Below, piece after piece: positions 56,502 through 64,000 of a stretch of DNA of 64,000 nt; positions within the stretch are counted from its first letter, which is position 1; each line of letters begins with the position of its first letter. The translations under genes were made by a program, and so were the position numbers. The notes beneath the pieces were generated by a model. The model saw only the letters and a list, made by a program, of their open reading frames with translations. It was not told where the DNA came from and did not search any database. The DNA is from Myotis daubentonii (lineage: Eukaryota > Chordata > Mammalia > Chiroptera > Vespertilionidae), in contig NC_081853.1 of assembly GCF_963259705.1 (NCBI RefSeq), positions 3,295,019 through 3,359,018 of the forward strand. Reading direction: 5' to 3'.

Positions 56502-56998
56502 TAGGCTGCTAGGGTGCCTGACACATCAGCAGTGGTGCGTGCCATTAGCTCCATTTTAGAGAGGGAGCATGTGGTGAAGCCAGCCCCGGGACCTAGGCTG
56601 GCTGAGTGTGCAGTCCACACGCTCAGCTGTAACACTGCTTGCTTCTCCTAGCACTCAGCTGTTTCTTCTTGTAACTCCACAAGTATCATCTTAAGGGATT
56701 TATTTATTTTCTCCAACAACGTAAGAAATATATACTTAATGCAGGAGATTTTTAAAAATCACAAAATGAACCCCCAGGAAAAATCATAATTTTATCATTC
56801 AGTCCTAACCACTAATACATATCAATATATGAATATCCAATCAATCTTTTGTTATAAAATATCTTAAATGAGCTTTTTCCAATCAAAACATTATTAAGAG
56901 GCCCTCTTTCATCTTGATAAATGAATCCAAAAAGTAGGAAGCTATGTGTACTATAGGAAACAGTATGTATGCTATGAACAGAAACCTTTTTCTAAATT
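56502..56998. other. Unassigned DNA
   Basis: No repeat or gene recognised. Confidence 0.45.
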
Positions 56999-57195
56999 AT
57001 TTAATTTATTTTTTATTGATTCAGAGAGGAAGGGAAAGGGAGAGATAAAAACATCAATGATGAGATAGAATCATTGATTGACTGGGTCCTGTACACCCCA
57101 TACTGGAGATTGAACAGCAACCCAGGCGTGTGCCTTGACCAGGAATTGAACCAGTGATCTCTTGGTTTCTGGGTTGATGCTCAACTGCTGAGCCA
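56999..57195 (-). mobile_element. VES SINE, diverged, antisense
   Basis: Antisense SINE: cagagaggaagggaaaggga, catcaatgatgagatagaat and tgaccaggaattgaaccagt. The tRNA head (to about 57195) is eroded and a target duplication is not clear. Older than the copies at 8700 and 53150. Confidence 0.8.
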
Positions 57196-57954
57196 CTCAG
57201 TTTATGTAATTTAGTTAAAGTAATGTTTTTAGCTGTCTTCCCAATATCCATTGCACCCTTCTTCTGATAAGTTGCAGCAAGGTGGTTTGAATGTGTCAAC
57301 CCTAGGCCCAGCTCAGGGATGAACCAATGAAAGTTATTTCATTCACCAAGTCATGTGATTCGGTTAGAAAAGCGCAGTAATCAAAGCTTTCCTATTTCCT
57401 TAGCTAAGCTGTTCGCTCGTGAGCCAAGCTGGTCCCGTTAGAGGGCAGATATGAACGTTTGGGAGAGAAATGCTTCCTCTCCGGACTAAAATGAACATGC
57501 ACGTCGTCACCAGGAGGTGCTAATAGCCTTCATGTGACAAGGAGAAGAATCGGACTTAGATTAAGCCAATGCTTTTGAATATTGACTCAAAAGATGGAAG
57601 ATGAATCTGGTGGAGTCCCTGGTTTCAATCAGTTCTGAAGTCTACAGTATCACCAATTACTCAAAGCTTAATTCAGTTTGAATTGTGTTTTCTATTATTT
57701 GTAACCTAACGTATCCTAACATATCCTAAGTGTAGAAATACAGAATATAGAATTTGAGAAGACACTAAGAGTTTATCTAATCCAAGTTTCTTTTTTCCAG
57801 GGACAGACTAATTTTGTAACCACACAATAATCTTCTCCCCCAAACTGAAGTAATTTAATTTTTCTAATAGCTTTAGCTCCACAACAGGCTCTGAGATTAG
57901 CCTTTTTCTTCCTACAGAAAACAAATTAAAAGACTAGGAGATTTATGTTTCTGG
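57196..57954. other. Unassigned DNA
   Basis: No gene; may contain old interspersed repeat near 57270-57600 that I cannot name. Confidence 0.4.
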
Positions 57955-59232
57955 TCATGACAGAGAAACTGTACTGGACTACCCTTCCCTCTGTATACAT
58001 CTATAAAACTGCATAAAATACAGGTAATACCTGTTTATAGATGTTGGGAAAAAGACAGCACAGAACTAAATGATGATGACCCAGAGGAGTAGGGAAAGCA
58101 GGTGCCCACACCATGCTTTCTGCAGTAGAGGCACTTCGCAGACGGCAGGCAGGGTGGGGAACCCAAGCAGGGTATGACATGCTTGGTGAATTGGGAAGAT
58201 AAAGAGTAGAGTCTCGGGCTCCTGAGGTGACTGGACTATATGGGGACAGGGATCCTGAAAGAAGGGAGTTGGGCAAAAGAGAGGCTCTTAAAATCTGCAT
58301 AGGGGGTCCCCTGGAGCCACTGGCCAAACACTAACTATCCACACACTCAACAAAACAGCAACTATAATGTCCAGCATAAATAATTACTAGACATAGAAAT
58401 GGGCAGACAAATGTTAACCATAATGAAGAGAAAATATTGACTACTTTTCATTTTAGATAACAGACCTAGAAATTACAAAAATGATGACATTTTCAGACAA
58501 GGATTTTAAAATACCTACTATAAATATTTCAAGGATTTAAGAGAAATTATGAGCATAAATAAGAAACGATAAAGAATCTCAGTAGAGAAATAGAACCTAT
58601 GAAAAAGAAGTTTGTAGAAACTTCAAGCAGTTTGTAGAAATGAAATTACAATATTCAAAAAAAAATTCACTGATGACCATAACAGCAGATTAGATGCTAC
58701 AGGGGTGGGGGGGTGGGGTAAGCTCAGTGAATATGAAGACATAATAATAGAGTTTATGCAAACTGAGGTACACAGGGATATAAAGGGTAAAAGAAAAGAA
58801 AAGAAAAATCTTACGCAAGAGTGTAAGGACACTGTGGAATACATGTAATTGAAGTCCCAGAAAGAGATTGGGACAAAAAAATATTTTAAAGAAATAATGG
58901 CCAAACTTACTCAATTTAATGAGTAATGAATGTTAACTTACATATCCAAAATGCTCAATAAATCCAAAGAGGAGGACAGAAGAAAACCACACCTTAGTAT
59001 ATAATAATAAAATTGTTGAAATTAAATGATAAAGAGAAAAACCTTAAGAGCTGGCAGGAAGGAAATTACACATACAGGAGCATGGTGATGAAAATTCCTG
59101 TTGATTTCTCATTAGCAGCAGTGCAAACCATATGGCTAGGAAGTACCATTTTTAAGAGTTGAAAGGAAAATAAACTTGCTAAGCTAGAATTCTATATCCA
59201 GCAAAAATGTACTTAAAAATGAGGTCAAAATA
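57955..59232 (+). mobile_element. Old L1M/HAL1-type 5' module, copy 1
   Basis: Sense L1-related text: ttttcagacaaggattttaa, ataattactagacatagaaa, and near the end ttctatatccagcaaaaatg. No intact frame. A second related module lies at 59940-61990. Includes a short G-run near 58703. Confidence 0.55.
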
Positions 59233-59234
59233 AT

Positions 59235-59875
59235 ATTTTATTTATTTAGTTATTTAAAATTTACCTTTTATTTTTGAAAGTACTACAGATGTGCTCTTTT
59301 TTTCCCATTGACCCCCTCCAACCCTCATCCACCCCCTCCAAGCCTTCACCACACTACTGTCTGTGTTCATGGGTTATGCAAATAAGTTCCCTGGTTAATT
59401 AGTTCACCCCCACCCCAATCACCCCAACTTCCCTCTGAGATTTGTCAGTCTGTTCCATGCTTCTTTGTCTCTGAATCTATTTTGTTCATCAATTTATTTT
59501 GTTCATTAGATTCCACATATGAGTGAGATCATGTGATACTTATCTTTCTCTGACTGGCTTATTTCACTTAGCATAATGCTCTTTAGGTCCCTCCATGCTG
59601 TCTCAAAAGGTAAAAGGTCCTTCTTTTTTACAGCTGCATAGTATTCCATGGTGAAAATGTACCACAGCTTTTCATCTACTCATCTACTGATGGGCACTTG
59701 GGCTGTTTCCAAATTTCAGCTATTATAAACAATGCTGCTCTGAACATAGAGGTGCTTATATTCTTTCTGATTGCTGTTTTTTAAAAAATATATTCCAAAA
59801 AGTGGGATCACTCTATCAAATGGCAGTTCCGTTTTTAATTTTTTGAGAAAATTTCATACTGTGTTTTGAACACAC
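59235..59875 (-). pseudogene. L1 3' end, antisense (ORF2 end plus 3'UTR)
   Basis: Antisense L1 with a poly-T-like left end (3' tail). Then comes 3'UTR including the landmark agtctgttccatgcttcttt (59446), then the ORF2 C-terminus (tgcatagtattccatggtga at 59634, aatttcagctattataaaca at 59711). It interrupts the old L1-like module. Frames are broken. Confidence 0.85.
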
Positions 59876-59939
59876 AAAATTTCAATGAAGAACTTTAAAA
59901 TTTCTTTAAAAATAATTGAAAGTCAACTTCTGGTTAATG

Positions 59940-60639
59940 GTGTAAAAGTGAACTGTTTATGTTCACCTCTCAGGAAAGAACTGTAATATAAAATATTTTA
60001 AAAACTATTGAAAGGCACTAAAAACATCCAAGTAAACAGAAACCAGAGGAAAGTTTAATTTCAAATATTGAAACTGCAAGAGAGTAAGAATTTGAATTTT
60101 TGGTTTTCTGGTTCAACAATTTTGATTAACTCTTATGGCCAAGGCTGAGGACAAGGGCGGGGAAAACTGTAGCCTACTGGGTAAAAGTATCAGAAACTAG
60201 ACAACAGGATGAAGGAAGGAGTTGGGAATTTAGCGGGAAAATGTGAGCATTGTGAGAACCTAATATGCCCTACGTGAACGCATAAATAACCTAAGTCATG
60301 AGGGCAGAGACCAGAGAGAAATACAGTCTTAAAAGATAGACCCACTGGGAATCAGACCTGGGAGCCTGACTTTTCTTAACTGGGTGTGTCTTATGACCCT
60401 TCTGAGCCCAGGTGTTAGGAAGGTGAAATGGATGGATTTGAGATGTCAGAGTAGAGTCTGGAGCCATCTGAACAGCTGGGATTTAGAGAGCAATCCTTAG
60501 AAACAGGGAACTTCAGGGAAAATAATCCTTATCTCTATTCAACTCCCTGGTTGTAGAAACAGACTTAAAAAATGCAGACAAAGAAGAAGGAGAAGGAGGA
60601 GGAGGAGGAGGAGAAGAAGAAGAAGAAGAAGAAGAAGAA

Positions 60640-60671
<32 letters not shown>

Positions 60672-61990
60672 AGAAGAAGATGCCATAAAATAGATATTAG
60701 CAACTGTGCTTTTATCATGTGTCAATGCTTGCAATTTGAATCAAGGCAAGTTTAATGCTTCCTACAATAATCAAATAAGACTTAATAATCCTCAAAACAA
60801 TGTGAGAGCTGTTACCATATATTGTAAACAATGTCCAGGTTTAACCAAAATTTACCAGACCAAAAAATCATAGGAAAGTGTGACTCAGACTCAGGGGAAA
60901 ATAGCAGGGCCTGTTGTTGGATTTACTAGACAAACACGTTAAATCAGCTATCAGCTTTGAAAACTATATCAGCCATATAATTCTCTTGTAATAATGGAAA
61001 GAAAAAATTTTCAAATGATTTAAGGAAAATATGATGTTAGTGAATACACAGATAGAAAATCTCAAATATACATAAAAACAATAAAATATAATCAATTCTA
61101 AAGCTGAAAAGTACAATAAAAACTTCCTTGATGATTTAACCTGTAGCAAAAAATATTTCATAAACTTGAGATAAAGCAATATAAATTGACAAATTTGAAG
61201 AAAAGAAAAAAACGTTACAGAAAAAAAAAACCTGAACAGAACCTTTAATATATAAAGGAATATATAATGTGTTCTTACATACATATGTTTATGTTTAGTC
61301 TCATATATTTTATATATTTTTTATTCATTTTATGACTTTCTTGTTGCTTTTTCAGTCTCTCCCCCATGTTTGTAAAGTATGGCCACAACGAAAGAGTTTA
61401 ATAGAAAGAGGATCACCCTGTCTGTAGTTTCCTGCTTCTAAGAACTTCCCCCTAATTCCCAATATATAGTTAGAATTTATACAGTATGTCAGATGTATCA
61501 TATATAATTTTATGTAATTCCCTATATGTATTTAGAATACCAGGAGAAAAGAATAGGAAAAAAAGCAGAAAAAAAATATTTGAAGAAATAATGATTTAAA
61601 ACATCACAAATTTTTTGAGAAAGATTAATGTACAGATTCAAGAGGTACAAAGAACCCAATCAGGTTTAAATAAAAGAAAATAATTTCTAGACACATAATA
61701 GGCAAGTTGCTGAAAGCTTAAATTAAAGAGAAAATATTGGAAGCATTTGGAGAAAATGATAGCTTACAAACAGGAGAACAACAGTAAGAAAAATGGATAG
61801 GTTTTCATTAGAAACCATTGAAGTCAAAAGGGATTAAACATGACATATTCATAGTGCTGAATGAAAAAATAAAACTGTCAACCAGAATTATATATCCTGC
61901 AATGGTATCCTTCAAAAAAGGAGGCAAAGTAAAGATGTTTAAGAAAATAAAAATCTGCAAGTATTCATTTGAAAGGAAATTTTATATATA
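59940..61990 (+). mobile_element. Old L1M/HAL1-type 5' module, copy 2
   Basis: Sense text related to copy 1, with its counterparts at 60840-60960 (gtccaggtttaaccaaaatt) and 61810-61930 (accagaattatatatcctgc). Contains a GAA/GGA purine tract. No intact frame. Confidence 0.5.
60581..60680. repeat. (GAA/GGA)n purine tract
   Basis: About 100 bp of pure purine on the plus strand, largely GAA with some GGA. It explains the poly-Ser frame on the minus strand. Confidence 0.97.
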
Positions 61991-61991
61991 C

Positions 61992-62040
<49 letters not shown>

Positions 62041-62080
62041 TAGTAAAGTTATATATATATATAAATATACATATATATTT
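61983..62080. repeat. (TATACA)n repeat, degrading to (TA)n
   Basis: Hexamer tatacatatacatatacat repeats for about 55 bp, then TA-rich sequence. Confidence 0.95.
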
Positions 62081-62171
62081 GAATAAAAAACTCTGGAGAT
62101 GATAAATATGTTAGTATTCAGGGTGGGCAAAAGTAGGTTTACAGTTGTTTATATGGAAAATAATATAATAA

Positions 62172-62345
62172 TCCTATATAATAAAAACCCAGTGACTGAA
62201 ACAGCAGAATGACCAGAATGACCAGAGACCAGAACACTGTGGCCCCACACCCAGGCCGGCCCCACTCCCCAGCAGGGACCCCCACCTGGATCTGGGGTTC
62301 CCATCAGGCGGGCCAGCCAGCCCCCACCCATGCACCAGGTCTCTA
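62172..62345 (+). mobile_element. Helitron, first of a tandem pair, 174 bp
   Basis: Starts TCCTATATAATAAAAACCCA after an A. Ends atgcaccaggtctcta, where CTAG has lost its G, directly against the next TCC start. The 5' half resembles the copies at 27826 and 47887. Confidence 0.82.
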
Positions 62346-62772
62346 TCCTATATAATAAAAGGGTAATATGCAAATTGACCCTAAAGGTGAAATGACCAGA
62401 ACGATCACTGGACCAGTTACTATGAGGAGCACTGACCACCTCTTGGTCCCTTTCCCAGGCCAGCAGGCTCCGATCGCCTAATGGCAAATGGGGAACCAGG
62501 GGTGGGTGGCGAACCAGGGGTGGGTGGCGAGGGATGTAGGCAGTGCCAGGCCAAGGCCCCCAGGGTAGGGCTGGAAAGTGGGTGGGAACAGCCAACCTCT
62601 CGGTCCCTTCCTTTGGCCATCAGGTACCAATTACCTGATGGCAAAAGGGGAACCAGGGGTGGGTGGTGGCAGGGGGTGGGGCCAGCTCTGGGCAGCTGGG
62701 GAAGATGGCCCTGATCACAGGCCAGGCCTAGGGACCATACCTGCGCACAAATTTCATGCGCCGGACCTCTAG
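62346..62772 (+). mobile_element. Helitron, second of a tandem pair, 427 bp
   Basis: Starts TCCTATATAATAAAAGGGTA and continues atatgcaaattgacc. Ends with the hairpin gcgcacaaatttcatgcgcc and CTAG at 62769-62772, followed by T. The middle repeats aaccaggggtgggtgg. No coding capacity. Confidence 0.93.
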
Positions 62773-62846
62773 TTAATAAATAATAATACAAGAATAAATT
62801 CTGTGTTGCACATACTCACAATTGTAAACCTATATTTGCCCACCCC

Positions 62847-62984
62847 TATGAATAAAAGACTGTATATCTTTTCTTTTGTTCATCTATTTAAAATATGTAT
62901 GCCTCTTTAAAGCAAACATGGTAACATATTGATTACCATGTTTGTAGATGTAACATGTGAGAACAACAGCTCTTAAGATTGGCA
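62847..62984. other. Short unassigned spacer
   Basis: Includes a short inverted repeat catggtaacata...taccatg at about 62916-62942. Confidence 0.5.
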
Positions 62985-63512
62985 GCTGCATAGCATATCC
63001 TCACAATTTGGTGGCTTAAAACAACATGCAACTATTAACTCACAGTTTTATGGGTTCTAAGTCTGAGCTGGAGCTTTTGTTCAGGCTTTCAAAGTTGAAA
63101 TGAAGGTATCAGGTGTATTGTGTTCAGGGTCTGTTTTCAAGCTCATAGGATTGGGTCTTCCTTGCAGATACGGGACTGAGACAAGTGTTCTCCCACTGTC
63201 CGTTGGACGGGGGCCACTCCTAGCTTCTGGCTGCCTCTCACAGGTCCTTGCCATGTGTTCTCTGGAGGCCTTCTCATGTTTGAATCTCTCTGACTTCATA
63301 AAGGTCCCACTTCCTTGTAAGGGTTCACCTTATTATGTCAGGCCTACACAAATGACCTCCCTTTTAATAAACTTAAATTCAGCTGATTAATAACTCAAGC
63401 CTATCCTATTCAAAGGGTCTGCCTTTATTCAAAGAAGAGAGGGGATTACATAGGGCATACACACTAATTGACGATAATTTGGGGGGCTGTCTTGGATTTA
63501 TGCCTACCAGTG
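62985..63512 (-). mobile_element. MaLR-type LTR, antisense
   Basis: tttggtggcttaaaacaaca at the left and ggatttatgcctacca at the right frame a diverged antisense MaLR-type LTR. Middle landmarks are aagtctgagctgg and cttctggctgcctctcacag. Non-coding. Confidence 0.65.
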
Positions 63513-64000
63513 GATATAAATGGAAATTAAAACCATTGTAAGTATTTCATATTTTACTTTAAATAATTAGATGTTAGCTCTAAGTTAATTGGGATAAATT
63601 TAAGAGACAGATTGTAATCACAATAGTAACCACTAAATTTGCTCATAGTGATATCACTAAGAAGCCAATAGAACAAACTAAAATGGAGTACTAAATACAT
63701 CGCATGAAGTCAAGGAAGGAGTAAAGAGACAAATACAAAACTTCAAAATGTTAGATGTGATACAACCATATAAATGATTACATTAATATACATCCCTCAC
63801 AAGAAGGCAGAAATTATCAGACTACATTTTCTGAGAACCAATTTTCTGCGTCTACAAAAGATACACTTTAAATAAAAAGACACCAATAGATTATAAGTAA
63901 ATTAGAGAAAGAGGTATGCATTACCATAAATAAGCATAAGAACCCTGGAAAGGCTATATTAATATCAGACAAAATGTACTTTGAAATAAACAGTATTACT
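63513..64000 (+). mobile_element. Old L1M/HAL1-type fragment
   Basis: Sense text such as aaggctatattaatatcaga and caaaatgtactttgaaataa matches the usual wording of old L1/HAL1. It runs off the window end. Confidence 0.5.

Larger units (their letters stand above)
62119..62846. mobile_element. Mariner-type MITE split by Helitrons
   Basis: Left end CAGGGTGGGCAAAAGTAGG (62119 on), ...ggtttacagttgt. The right end (to 62846) is the inverse: acaattgtaaacctatattt followed by gcccacccct. A TA dinucleotide lies near each edge. Without the inserted Helitrons the element is about 127 bp and non-coding. The family assignment (Tc1/mariner) rests on the long inverted ends and TA. Confidence 0.75.

Noticed and set aside
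60513..60734. Minus-strand poly-Ser frame
   Set aside because: Direct translation of the GAA/GGA purine tract.

Overview
This window is vertebrate nuclear DNA, almost certainly from a vesper bat (Vespertilionidae). Three kinds of evidence agree. (1) There are about a dozen Helitrons of the HeliBat type. They start with TC (TCCTATATAATAAAA or TCTATACTAATAAAA forms), end in a short GTGCAC..GTGCAC hairpin followed by CTAG, and sit between A and T. (2) There are four tRNA-derived SINEs of the VES type. (3) There are SPIN-like and other non-autonomous hAT elements with 8-bp target duplications. The background is ordinary placental-mammal repeats: MIR, L2, MER5A, Tigger, MaLR LTRs and L1. As established knowledge, HeliBat amplification among mammals is confined to vesper bats.

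I find no supportable host protein-coding gene, tRNA, rRNA or structured ncRNA. The open frames are short and fall in repeats or in unique DNA with no recognisable domain. The window is best read as intergenic or deep-intronic DNA.

Layout. 1-12 kb: VES SINEs, an L1 3' end nested in older L1, a SPIN element, and an L2/MIR island broken by later insertions. 12-21 kb: Helitrons, a 5'-inverted L1, an ~810-bp CA-rich satellite with a SPIN element at its edge, and a 1.28-kb Helitron carrying palindromic repeats, a perfect 26-bp hairpin and an ~80-bp minisatellite. 21-26 kb: mostly unique. 26-40 kb: hAT elements (one a foldback derivative), paired MER5 elements, a Tigger element split by a candidate 862-bp solo LTR, more Helitrons and old L1. 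40-47 kb: mostly unique; holds the longest open frame (248 codons), which has no recognised function. 47-53 kb: a retroposed tandem-repeat insertion with exact 15-bp duplications, two head-to-tail Helitrons, two LTR insertions (one young, with a perfect 6-bp duplication) and a composite Helitron that may have captured a CCAAT-type promoter-like segment. 53-64 kb: Tc1/mariner-type elements, VES, MER5A, MIR, a Helitron, two old L1-like modules, an antisense L1, a mariner-type MITE split by a Helitron pair, and a MaLR LTR.

The elements do not form a pathway. The window is a layered record of transposition: MIR/L2/MER5/MaLR/old L1 at the bottom, Tigger and intermediate L1 above, and hAT, Helitron, VES and the class II LTR on top. 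Family names were assigned from remembered consensus features without a database search. Boundaries backed by target duplications are exact; the rest are approximate.
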